Part shown: piece after piece, positions 34,201 to 45,000 of the stretch
Layout: the number at the start of each line of letters is the position of its first letter
How positions within the stretch are numbered: the first letter of the stretch is position 1
From: Klebsormidium nitens
Lineage: Eukaryota > Streptophyta > Klebsormidiophyceae > Klebsormidiales > Klebsormidiaceae
Length of the DNA: 64,000 nucleotides
Direction: 5' to 3'
Assembly (NCBI GenBank): GCA_000708835.1
Contig: DF237077.1
Location: forward strand, 62,001-126,000
Made by a program: the position numbers and the translations under genes
Notes under the pieces: model-generated
Databases searched by the model: none
Seen by the model: the letters and a program-made list of their open reading frames with translations, nothing else
What the model was told of the DNA's origin: nothing

Positions 34201-37200
34201 GGCCGGCAGCCCCTGGAACCACCTCGTGGCGGGGGGGCTGGCCGGGGCTGTCTCGCGTACTGTCTCCGCCCCCCTAGAAACGATCCGGCTGCAGATGATG
34301 ATCAAATCGTCATCCGACATGGGGGCGGCCGCGAAGGACATCGTGAAGGGGGGCTGGCCCGCGTTCTTCAAGGGCAACCTGACCAACGTGAGTTTCCAGA
34401 CTTCGTTGCCTTATGTACGGCCCAGATCGTATACCGCCGAAGTTCTCCGGATGCAATTTGCTCTTTTGGTCATGCTTGAGAAGTACTGACATTGGGGAGA
34501 TATTGTTGAATAAAGTAGCTTGAAAACAGGGAATGCCAAGAATCTTCTTACCCGGCTCAATAATCAGCCTGTTTCGTTATTTGTGCTTTTCTATCTTCAG
34601 ATTGTCGCTGAGCCTGCTAGGAAAGGCAAACTCCTTACGCTCTTCAGTTATTTCTCTTCCTTCCTTTCGCCGTCTCGTTAAGCGCCGGGAGATCAGTAGG
34701 CTTGTTTGAAGGAACAACGATGTCTTGGGAGATATTCTACCCTATTGTCAGAGAAAGCCCAGAGAGTCTGTTACGAGAGAGAGCCCAGACTGGTCTAAGC
34801 ACCTGGAAGGCGTCAGATAGGGCGCCAAGCAGTTCTTTGTCTTCCGCTGTAAGGCAGCCGTCCCCGACTCTGACGGGCCTTGACCGCCCGCTACTCTGCT
34901 TCAGGTCATCCGGGCGGTCCCTCAGAAAGCCATCGACTTCTTCGCCTTCGAGGCCTACAAGATGCTGCTGAATGGGGACAGCCAGAAGCCGGTAAGACCT
35001 TTTTCGAAAATGCACAATCATGCTTTGAAGATGTACAATCATGCTTGCTTCTATATCAACGATTCTATAAGCGCAAAAGGTATACGGGCGGTCTTCAGAA
35101 TGCCGTTGATTGCTTTGCCTACAAGCTGCTGCTGAATGGGGACAGCCAGAAGTCGGTGAGTGCCTTCTATGAGATGTACGATCACGCTTGCTTTCATAAG
35201 CAACGATTGTACAGGCGGAAATTGGACCCACACTCGCTTAGCTGCTTTTTGGGCATTTTGTTTCTTCTTCACGCTGCCCAAACTGTCTTTATTTCTGCGC
35301 TGGAGATCTCGTCTGCGAGTGACTGAATAGGGGTTAAATACCTGATGTTTATAAAACGGCATCCACATCGGATCGTATTCGTTTTGAACGTGAGGCAAAA
35401 AAGTACTGACCTCGGTCTATTCTGTTCTCATGCGAAAGTATCAGGTTTGAATGTTTTTGCTATCAGTCAATCTTAACTCGCCGCAGAGCGCCAAACGACC
35501 GGAGTGATCTTCGCCAACGCTTCACAGTAGCCCGCTCATGTCTCTTCTTTGCACTACAGAAAGAGATGCATCCTTTTAGTACTGTACTCTTCCCATGTTT
35601 CTGACACGCGACCCTTCCTGCGCTGCCAGGTGTCAAACGCGCAGGTCCTTATGGCAGGCGCGCTGGCAGGGGCTACTTCGACACTCATTCTGTACCCCCT
35701 GGACGTGGTCCGCAGCCGGCAGACCGTCCAGGCAGTGCCTAAGTACAAGAACCTGGTGCACGCCCTGCACAGTATCGCCACGGAAGAAGGCGCCGGGGCG
35801 CTCTACAAAGGTAAGCCATTTCGCGCCTGCTTTCAGTCTCCTCTATTCTTCCCTGTCTGAACTCCGGAGGCCTGCTCCGTTTAGAATGTTTATATTGCTC
35901 GCGCTCGCATTCTCTGGTGAAGCAAAGCCCGAGACTTTGACAAGGCGCTCTCGCCTGACCTGCCTCGAAATGCTTCCCGCTTCGGAGCGGTATGTTTTTC
36001 CGTCGCTTTACGAAGCTCAGGCCGAATCTCTCGACCAAGGACCTTGATGGATCTACAGTAGAGCGCCACGGGATAACTTTCACAAAACAGTTGTCTGTTA
36101 CTGTTATCAGAAGACGTTCTGGCCGGTCATTGGACCACGTCCTGACCCAATACGTCCGTGCAAAACGGTAGCCATGTCACCATTCAGACCCTCGTGGAGG
36201 GGTCTCCCACTGAACGTTGGTGCACATTTGTTGAGTACTTACTTGCAACGGCTGTCCAGTGGGCTTCAAGGAAATAGTGGTTCCGTAACGCTGGACGGTC
36301 TGCCGTACTCAGCAATGAGTAACCACGGGCTTCCCACTTGGCTGTTCCACACGTCAACGTATGGCTCTCCAACATTCTACAGCATTTTGCCGCAAACCTG
36401 CCAACGCGTTCCAAATGCTCGGAGCATGGTTCCTGATCTCAGACCGTCCACTCGACGACAAGGAAGGCATCGAACGGCTCAAAATCAGGAACCATGCTTG
36501 GGAAGATCGGAACCTGATGGCAAGTTTGACGCAAACAGCTGTACCATAACCTCGCTCTCGCGTTTCCCCTGATAGGACTACGCCCCAGCATCGTGGCGAT
36601 CATTCCGGAGGCGGCCATCACGTACGGCGCGTTCGACATTCTGAAGAAGGGCTACCGGAAACTCGCCAAAGTGGAAGAAGTGCCCGTTCCTGCCGCCCTC
36701 TTCTGCGGCGTCTCGTCCGCGCTGATGGGCCAGATCGTGGCGTTCCCGCTCGAGCTCGTCAGCAGGCGGCTGCAGGTGAGGACCGCTTAGCCGCTGAAAT
36801 CGCCGAAGCCTACTCTGTGTCGTTCCTCTGTAGTGTTTGGTGTTCCTTACCAGTCAATATTGGCTTGCCTCTTTACTCGTAGTGAAGAGAGAGCCATAGA
36901 TTTCGGCGAACGCCGCGGTTCGGGCGACGCTGTACGACGTCGCGGTGCGGGCCTGAGTGGTCCGAGTCTGCGGTGGACTTCCGACATAGCCGGCGTTCGA
37001 CGAAAAACGTACAGTAAAGCCGAACAGAAAAACAACTTACCAGTCAATATTGTCATTACCCTAGAAAACAATGTTCTTTGCTCTCTGCATTCATAAGCGT
37101 CCGCTTTTCCTTCTGATGTGTCAATCGTGGCGTTCGTGCTCGAGCTCCTCAGGAGGCGGTTAAAGCTGAGGACTGCTTAGCAGCCGAAAGCGCTGAAACT

Positions 37201-37781
37201 CGATGTTTCTTTGTTTCTTTGTCGCTCGTTTTTACTGGTACGTCCTCTTCCGCAATCATTTTTTTGTGGCCTTGAATCGATCTAGCTCTCTTTTATATCG
37301 AGAGCAGCTCTTAAACGCGAGACGTCCTCTTTCGCCAGCATTCTTCAATCGTGTGTAAACCGCCCCTTCTCTTCCTCCTGATAAACATCTCTTTCCAGTG
37401 CGCCTGCTGACGTCATCGCCTTACTTTCTCCGCCAGGTCCAAGTCGCGGGGCCGGGGGGCGCCGTTCTTTACACGGGCATGACGGACGCGTTCGCGCACA
37501 TCCTGCGCACTGAAGGCATCAGCGGTTTGTACCGGGGCCTCGCCCCGGCGTCGCTCAAGATCCTGCCCATGGCCAGCGTCAGCTTCGGCGTGTATGAGTT
37601 GTCGCGTCACTTGCTGAGCGAAGCGGCGCAGGCCCAGCAAAAGCGGCGCTTCGAGAAGGCGTCTCTTGAGGCGGAAAAGAAGCGGCGCGCGAAGATTATC
37701 TTTAACGAGGGGGAGGGGGAGAAGGACGGGGTAACGAGCGGGTTGAAAGTTGCGAGCGAGGTGGGTCCGACAGGGCGGTGA
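31248..37781 (+). CDS. EF-hand (calcium-regulated) mitochondrial carrier, SCaMC/ATP-Mg-phosphate carrier type
   Basis: Predicted inner-membrane solute carrier of up to 674 aa from nine exons: 31248-31830, 32283-32434, 32867-33016, 33325-33429, 34166-34387, 34905-34991, 35630-35810, 36576-36775, 37437-37781; phases agree. The start is uncertain: in-frame ATGs at 31332 and 31500 are alternatives, and residues 1-110 look poorly conserved. EF-hand loops: DKNQDGKLTESE (126-137) and DRDGNGEITRQE (235-246), both with the expected acidic ligands. A third, near KEEKQTISYREF, lacks them. From residue about 345 there are three carrier repeats with signatures PLETIR, PLDVVRSR and PLELVSRR, each followed by a GL/GN-type loop. 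Known SCaMC proteins exchange adenine nucleotides for phosphate when calcium binds the EF-hands; the substrate here is inferred. The C-terminus is a basic, charged tail (KRRFEKASLEAEKKRR). Intron 2 has a GC donor inside the second EF loop. Confidence 0.88.
34905..35230 (+). repeat. Tandem duplication of carrier exon 6 and the start of its intron
   Basis: Exon 6 plus intron start (34909-35060) is repeated about 163 bp downstream (35083-35230). A 24-base run ending at the donor (CTGCTGAATGGGGACAGCC and following bases) is identical in both. The copy keeps an acceptor-like ag before AATGCC and a good donor (TCG|GTGAGT), and stays open in one frame, but it has lost six bases of coding text. The exon is therefore marked once in the CDS and the copy is treated as intronic. 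Confidence 0.85.
36379..36542. repeat. Foldback element (imperfect inverted repeat) in carrier intron 7
   Basis: Left arm 36379-36437 and right arm 36484-36542 are imperfect reverse complements around a 46-nt loop. The inner 15 bases pair perfectly (AGCATGGTTCCTGAT at 36423-36437 with its complement at 36484-36498). Outer arms share TACAGC, TTTGC, CAAAC and TGCCA blocks. No open frame or target-site duplication is obvious. Confidence 0.8.
36722..37190 (+). repeat. Decayed duplication of the end of carrier exon 8 and intron start
   Basis: The end of exon 8 with its intron start (36722-36800) is repeated at 37112-37190 inside the following intron. Shared text includes CTGATG, ATCGTGGCGTTC, CTCGAGCTC, AGGCGG and GAGGAC.GCTTAG. 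The donor is lost in the copy (GGTTAAAGCTGAG). A separate 17-bp word (CTTACCAGTCAATATTG) also occurs twice, at 36847-36863 and about 37036-37052. Confidence 0.8.
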
Positions 37782-38492
37782 CACGCAGGGAGGTGACGTG
37801 CAGACAGTGACAGTCATATCAAATACGTAGGGTGTTGTTTACGAAGATATATAAAAACAGTGGGGAGAGGGGGGGCGTAAGGAGATTGAAGAATGCGAAT
37901 TGAACTGGTCAGGCGAGGGCCGAGAAAGTTGCATACTCAGTGTTTGAAGATCAAAAGCGCGATGACAAATTAGTGAGCTGCTCTTGCGTTTGGCAGCCAG
38001 ATTGATCGTTGAGACAGTATGCTGCTGCGCTGTCACGGGAAGAAGCCTGCCGTGCGGGCCCCGAGTCAGTGACCTCGTAGGAGACATTTCAAGACTTGCA
38101 TGTGTGCAGTCAAAAGTAGGACAAAGGAGGGTGCCGGTGATGAGCACAGAGATATTGTAAAGCAAAGATCGAAAGTTTACACGTATCACTCCGTCGGCGA
38201 GCGAGCGTTTTAGCATGTTGGAACGTGGACACGATTAACAAAGCTTCTTGCGAACTTAGCTCTAGGTTTACAGAGGGGCTGTAGCTAGCAGCGACAGGCC
38301 AAGTTTAGCGTGGCTGACTACAGAGCGAGAGCTCTTGGAGCATATGTAGTGCAGAGATCTACTACTTGAGATTGTGAGTTTTATCATTGCTCTTTAAAGA
38401 TTAGCCTTCTTCAGGATTCTGCTTGTGCCTCACTTCGACTTCACCAGAACAAGTGACGTCATCAAGTTGAAGCTGAACTGCTATATCAATAG

Positions 38493-38906
38493 CTAAAAAA
38501 TGTACCACTGACTCTCCAATTGGTGACGCGTATTATTTAAATGGAGCCCAAGGGTCAGCTTGGCGATGAAGGCACGTGTGTATTGGCCCGGGTGCGCCAG
38601 GCGCACGTATACCACAGTCCGTGCAATGTCACTAGGTGTTACGGCATGGCGCACTATGACATCTATAAGCATATGTACTAAATCATTCATTTCTATATAG
38701 GTACCGTCTAATACCGGCGTACAGCCGCACAAATATACAGCCCTACAGGATGCAGTGCTTGCGCATTGGTAGGGCGAAGCTCGCGTACACCGCGTCATGC
38801 AGTTCACATATACATGCCTGCATGCAGGCCAGCCATGGGCGTAGCACAGAAATTGAAGGCCACAGGGGATGATCATGCCATATGAGCGGCCTCTAGCTTG
38901 CAACAT
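38493..38906 (-). other. Doubtful open reading frame, about 137 codons
   Basis: An open minus-strand frame from an ATG at 38906 to a stop at 38493. The translation is Cys-, Arg- and His-rich at the start, with a helical middle (NDLVHMLIDVIVRHAV). It matches no family I know and lies in a repeat-bearing gap between convergent genes. It may be chance, a lineage-specific gene or a remnant of a mobile element. Confidence 0.15.
38816..38829. repeat. 14-bp perfect palindrome
   Basis: GCCTGCATGCAGGC reads the same on both strands. It contains overlapping TGCATG and CATGCA words and lies in the 3' gap between the carrier and OHP2-like genes. Confidence 0.7.
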
Positions 38907-39424
38907 TCGGCGCAAAGCAATCGTGATTCCACAGCAATATGGCCTGGCTATGAGTCACGCGATTAGATGACTTGCACACAGTCCCCGAATAATATAGTTC
39001 TAGGTACGTGCGATTGGGCCGCGTTTCCACTTGCAGCACTGGCAGGAAGCGGGCGGACCCGACCCTTGAATGCGACTTCTGCGTATGTACCGCCGTAAGT
39101 CCTGACCACTTGTTTCAGACATTGCGATACTGGCTCAGCTAATGCAGGCTGCTTTATCTGAGGCTGTCTCGTCCCGGTAAATTCAGCAAAGGCCTTGTCT
39201 CATCAATTTTGAATACCATACACTTCGAGGTATCCCTCCAAGACAGGCAATGTCCGCATTCGAGCATTCCCTCTACAAGCCACAGAGTCAGAAGCAGCCG
39301 ATGGCTACGAAATCCGATTGTGATTGTTTGTCCATCACTGATTTCTACCTTTGCTAGACTAGCAAAACAACTTTCAGAAGCACCTCGCCGAAACAACACG
39401 AGGCAGGACCAGGGGATCCTATCC

Positions 39425-41574
39425 TTAGAGTGGTAAATCGAGACCCTTCCCAACAGTGATACCTACCATCTCGAGGATTCCCCTGTTAGCAATCTGCGGA
39501 GAACAAAGGCGTCCATCAGTTTCGGTAGATGATTTTCTCTCTTTGGGCACTGTTCCGAATGGTAAGCATTTTTCTTCGGCTCTGTTAGCTGATGTTGTAT
39601 AATTGATGTTGTGTAGGCAGAACATGAGACCTCTGTCTTTCAATCTGGAGCGACCTTGTTTGCCAGGTCACAGATGCAGTGCATGTTCTGAAATAAGGTT
39701 GTCGCTACGTAGGTTAATTGGGGTATTTTAGACGTGGATGGGAAACTCGAAAGCTTCAGGCCAGTGAACTAAAAACTGTACCAAATTTGAGCCTTCGTAG
39801 CACCACGTCACAAGGTGGGACCAAAGGGCACAAGCGCCTCAAGTGACAAATGTCCACTTCCTCAGTAAAAAGGACGTGGGAGCATATTTGACAAGATCGA
39901 CAGAATCAAGCGAAACATCTTGTATAGCTCAAGTACAATTAAGGACATGTACCGAAGGTGGCTGTGGTTGGCCAGGCTAAGCTTCACCATAAAAACTGCA
40001 AACAGCACACTCCACTCACCAGCTCTACAAACGCGATGCCAAAGATCCCAATCATGCCCGCCCGGCTGTTCCAGACCTCAGCGTTTTCTGTGAAACCGAC
40101 CAAGTTCTGCGGCAGCTTCGGCTCCTGTCGTGGGGGCTCCACCTGCAAGCAGAACCATCGGCAGTCAGACAAAAAAGTATTGCAACTATCTCTATTGGCG
40201 CAGGATCAGCAAGATACACAAACTTTTGAACGCCGCTAGGCATGGATGATCAAGACAGGCTACACCGCGCAGAAGGCACATAGAAACTTGTCCTGGTCAG
40301 ATTTGGAGTCTCGAATGGAGTATTTATGGCTACAAGTGATATGTACTACTTTCATTCGTATGCTTGGTCAATGGCATCAAAAGATGAAGGCTCACCCCTG
40401 GTGGTGCTTTTGACACTGCCCTCGCCACTAATCTAGAAGACCTGGAGGAAGCGACGTGGGGAGCCGCTGTTGTCAGGCGCCCAGGGAGTGGGAGCGTCAA
40501 CCTGGAAAACGAGCAAGTCTGGTTAAGTACTACGGCCTGTCTCCCTCTCAGAAAGGCCCACTGGAAATTCTGGAGTGCTGCCCTGAGCCAAGAAGCTGTG
40601 GTAGGGGCTCAGAAGGCCTTGCTCAAGTGTGTACTTTAGAAGGCAAGGGCGGGCTGACTGAAAGTGACCCACATTCTCTAATGAAGCCGGCCGTCTGACC
40701 GTCCTGTATGAGAGAGGACATGAGTGCAGCTGAATGCCCTAGGCAATGACTTCAGCATCTTCACACGTGGGGGATTTAAAAGGGGCTCAATGTAGCTTCA
40801 AATTTGGCAGCTGCATTGCACTCACTGCCAGCAAATCATTAGGGGTTTGCTCTTTCCTTAAAACCGCAGGGCTGCTGGTGGACAGTTGTACGTTCTTATC
40901 ATGAGGAGCTGATGTGAGATACAAACGAGCCTTTTGACGACTTGTTTGATCAGCAGTTCAAAACAAAAACAGAATCAGTAGCATTCAAGCTGGAAGCATG
41001 GTCAGCAAGCACAGAGATAGAACTCTGCAACAAGGTCGATAAGCAGATGCCAAGTACTTGTTGGACCTCGAGTCCACACTAGAGAATCCAATGCAGTCTA
41101 ATACAACATATGTAACACCAAGGAGGTGGCTGGAGAGGGCTAGATTCAGCGCAACCGTCTTTCAAATTCTGCAGACTTCTCCACAATCTATTATTCTGGC
41201 GCGAGACAATAGAAATGATGCGTGAAGTTTTGTACATTTCACCATGTGCCAATCCGCTCAGCTGGACCATTTTGAGAGCTTCAAAAACTGGCTTCCTTCC
41301 AAAACGAAAGGTTCCTTCAACCAGCCCTCCATTAGGCATCAAGTATGTCGAAGCACAACCATCGGAGATGTTGGAAGGCGACCTGGAAAATCAAATGCTC
41401 AGTCTCCTGCTCATAGTGCAGGAAGGAGGTCTCTCACCCTTCTTTTCTAAGAAAGCTACCGCTGCAATGTGCGGGGGCGCAGGTACTGCTTGCAGAGCCC
41501 CTTTGCCCATGTGCTTGCCCAGCAGAAAGCGAGCAGATCTGCGAAAACTGTTGTATGCATACCGCCGACGCCAT
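39425..41574 (-). CDS. OHP2: Chloroplast one-helix light-harvesting-like protein (OHP2 type)
   Basis: Predicted 144-aa precursor from four exons: 41438-41574, 40396-40501, 40020-40142, 39425-39493; phases fit and total 145 codons. Residues 1-74 form a chloroplast transit peptide (MASAV start, many Ser/Ala/Arg, few acids, ending near RLVARA). A Pro-rich linker follows (VEPPRQEPKLP). The single helix carries the chlorophyll-binding signature E-x-x-N-x-R in NAEVWNSRAGMIGIFGIAF. The C-terminus ILEMVGITVGKGLDLPL matches my memory of OHP2 (LIL6). OHP2 in plants pairs with OHP1 and HCF244 in the thylakoid to bind pigment during D1 synthesis and photosystem II assembly. The first exon was chosen for its MASAV start and phase fit. 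A middle exon around 41080-41390 is possible but makes no recognisable protein. Confidence 0.8.
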
Positions 41575-42063
41575 TTCTAGTGATCAGAAACTCGCTCAGG
41601 GTACCCCTTGGCGCAGATTCTTAAACGAGATGTCCTTGGTGTTCTGCGCTTTCAGTGTCACTGTCGGAAGATGAGAACTTTTCTGGCAGTCTGCAACCTT
41701 GCATTGAACTGCATTCCAAGCTGTCTTCTTCAGGCTCGCTGCTGCACAGCAGGAGGAGCCGCAATAAGGAGGTGATCAGCATAGCCTATTCTATAGTTCG
41801 AAGTCTTGTCGTCGATTACAGTTCTGCTTTCTCAGTCTTACAACTGTCGACGACGTCCGGTGGTGCCAGGCCCGTATGGCGCGATAAGAGGATTGCTAGT
41901 AGGGGATCGACGCCGTTGCTTGAGCCACGTCACGCACAGACGCCCCTAACTAGGAAGAGCGGGCTTCTTGCTTTCCAGGCTCGAAAGAAGCTCAAGCTAG
42001 GAAGAAGCGTCGGAGCCTGTGCCGGGCGCAATCTGCTGGCAGTGCAGCAAAACGATCAGTGCC
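41575..42063. promoter_or_regulatory. Compact divergent promoter between OHP2-like and CCHC genes
   Basis: Only 489 bp separate the two outward-facing ATGs, so the promoters almost certainly overlap. Part may be 5' leader or leader exon of the plus gene. No element is recognised with confidence. Confidence 0.5.
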
Positions 42064-45000
42064 ATGGCGCATCCAGGTGTGGGACGGTTGAGAGGTGGTG
42101 GTGACCACAGCGACGATGAGGATGGTCCTGATGCAGATTTGACCCTTGGCATCATGGCAAACTTCAGGAAGAAGTTTGAAGCGGATGGCGCTTTGGGGAC
42201 GAAACCTGAAGGAGGGGCTAGTCGAAAGAAGCAAGGTCCAGTACTTGAAGGCGATGCTTCTGCTTTGGAAGACGAGGCGAGGGCATCGAAGAAGAGGAAA
42301 AAGAAGGGTGCTCTGGATCGACTAGAGAAGCGAGAGAGGAGTAGGAGCAGCACTCCTTTGAGCCACCGGCAGGATTCAGAGCAGGAGAGCCCGAGGGAGA
42401 GAAGGAAGAAGAAAAGGAAGGCATTCCATGAGGTCGAATCAGCGGCTGTTGAAGTGCGGGGGGTGAATCCAGCTTGGGGCGATGGGCCTAGAGACGGCTC
42501 TAGTGAAGAAGAAGGACAGATTTTTGAAGAGGCAGAGGAGAGAGTCTTTGATGCTAGAGATGGTCTTTACGTAGCCAAAGGCCAAGGGTTTTCTGGTACT
42601 GATAATGGTCTTGATGATGTGGACAGGCCAGACACAGACCTCGAAATACATGAGACGTCACATGAGCTGAGGAAAGAGAGCAAGGTGCGTTGTTGTGCAA
42701 AGTTATCTGCAGTTGCTCGTGTGGAACGATCAGACACGATTAGGGTTTGGACGCTCTCTCTTGAAGATTTGTTTGGTTTGGGGACTGATTGTTTTTCTAA
42801 AGCAGTCAAAGGGACTGATATTGACGGAGTTTGGTGCTTGGTTGTATCTATGGATTACGTCGCATGATCGTGTGATGCTTTTCATATCAGGCCATTGAAA
42901 CTTTTCATGGTGGGGCATTATGATGAATTCACTATACATAAGGAGCTGCCTTTCTACGATTGTTCAAATGTATAGGTGACAGACCGGGGTTTTCTGGGCA
43001 CATTCTGCCATGGTCACATTCAGCATCTGTTGTCGATGCTATAAATGTTTACTTCTGGTGTAAAATGCCAGCTTTGTGTAGGTGAAGTATTAAACTGCCT
43101 CTGTCCCCTGTTAAGTTGAAAAGTGCCAGTTGCTTGGAGCTAACTTAACGCATTCTGAGCTGACACATACTCTCAGAGAGTTGTTTGCGCGCCATTGGAA
43201 AGTTGCGGTTTCTTTTCCTTGTAAAGCAGGGAAAGAAATGCCAATGGCAGCTAGTCTGGTGGTAGGATGCAAGTGAGGCTGTCAGGCAGTTCAACTATCA
43301 ATATTGACCTTGTTCATAAGTCGGTGGTAAATTCTCAAGGTTGATGGCATCACTGTTGTGAATGCAACTGTGACATTGCTAGTTTAAGTGTTTTCGAGGT
43401 AGATTGCCCAAATGGCAGCACGCTATGATTGAAGCTGTAACCCATTTTGCAGCGCGCATGTCAAGCTGTTGCACTTATTTTGCACTCCCGTCACTGGCCT
43501 CCTTCCGTCCTTCCTTGATGTGTTTTGGTTTTTGTGTGATAGTGGGTGGAACTTGTGCACCTGAACATTGTACAATCTTCTTTCTGATGATGCCTTCTAT
43601 CTTTCTTTGTTGAACGCAGTGCTGTTACACCTCTCATTACTTCTCACATCAGTTGGGGCGATGCATCTCTGCACTCCCGGGTGCTCAGGAGGGGCATGGG
43701 GCTAGGCTTTTTTGGATATTCGCTCAACAGCTCAACGTCCCTCCACTCTTCCTTGTGTTACACGGCCCTGTTCTGTCTTTGCAGGTGAATGCTGCTGGCC
43801 CGAGTCTGGAGGCGCCAGATTCGAGTCCCCCCAGAGAGGCGGACACCGACGCCCCTGCAGTTCCATCTGGCGACACTCTTACTATGAACAACTTGTTGGT
43901 GAGTCCAGCTCCTAGAAGCATCTGTGCTTGAAGGGAAGAGGAAGCTTGATTGGGCTTGGTTGCTTCTTACAAAGAAGCCCATCAACGAGTCGGGGATAAC
44001 GTCCTCAGGTGCTTTCGGCAACAGGATGGGCTCCTGGCGACCAGCCGCTTGTCGATGTTGAGCAAGTCCGGACTTTTTCAGGTCTTTGTGGAATTTTGAT
44101 CTCCTTGAACTGGCCTTACGCATTCAGACTGTTGCTCCTTTGGGGTCCACTTGCAGCCTCACAACTTGTTCCAAGGAACTCATCACTTGAATACAGTCTC
44201 AACAGAGCTCAGTCCGCTTATTAGCAACCTCGGTCGCCAACCTTCTCTGCTATTACCTACTTACGAACGAGTGCCACCACCGGATTGGCAAGCTGATGCA
44301 TAAGAGAGCATGTTCCGTCTGTGTTATGCAGCGTGGACGGCGCTACTGGGATCCACCCGAGGACAACGCGCAGCGGTGTTTCAACTGTGGGGCTACGGGG
44401 CACAAGGCCTGGAACTGCCCCGAGCCAAAGAAGGAGCGGCCCTGCTTTGTGTGCGGCAAGTTTGGACACCTCGGCCAGAAGTGTCCAACGGGGAAGCTGT
44501 GCTTCGTGTGTGGGAAGGGGGGCCACGAAGCCAGGGTAAGAGTGCTGTTTTCCTCTTTTCGCTTGCTTTCCAGCCAGCTATGCCCGACCCGGATCATGCT
44601 TCGCGCTCTTGAAACTCCCCCATTATGTCGTCTCGGGTGTTGCTTACACCCGGAACACAGGGGAAGCAGCTTTGTCCTCTCTCAGACGAGCTCCTGAATT
44701 TGGTTCATGCTTGCCAGCTCAGTTGGTGACCAAACTTTTGAAAATTCTGTTCGCAGAACTCATCTTGGAACGGATGTTTTCTGGGCGCACCCTTTTCTTT
44801 CGTGGTTCCAGCCGTTGAAGATTGTTGCTTTCCAATCGAACAGGACTGCCCCAAAAAGGGTATGCGGCGGGGCGCAGGCTGGGCCTCCGGCGAGGGTCAG
44901 GAGGGGAACGTGTGCTACAAGTGCGGCTGGGAGGGACACACTCGAGCAGAGTGCTGGCGGGACTATGATGAGGCGGACCTCCAGGCAAGATTTTAAGTTT

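Larger units (their letters stand above)
37782..39424. other. Convergent intergenic region
   Basis: 3' flanks of the carrier and OHP2-like genes. TGCATG/CATGCA words recur near 38098, 38796 and 38820. No coding exon is supported beyond the weak frame listed separately. Confidence 0.5.

Noticed and set aside
41080-41390. Extra exon for the OHP2-like gene
   Set aside because: An acceptor and open frame exist, but the exon would break the transit-peptide-to-helix layout, and direct joining of 41438 to 40501 already fits phase.
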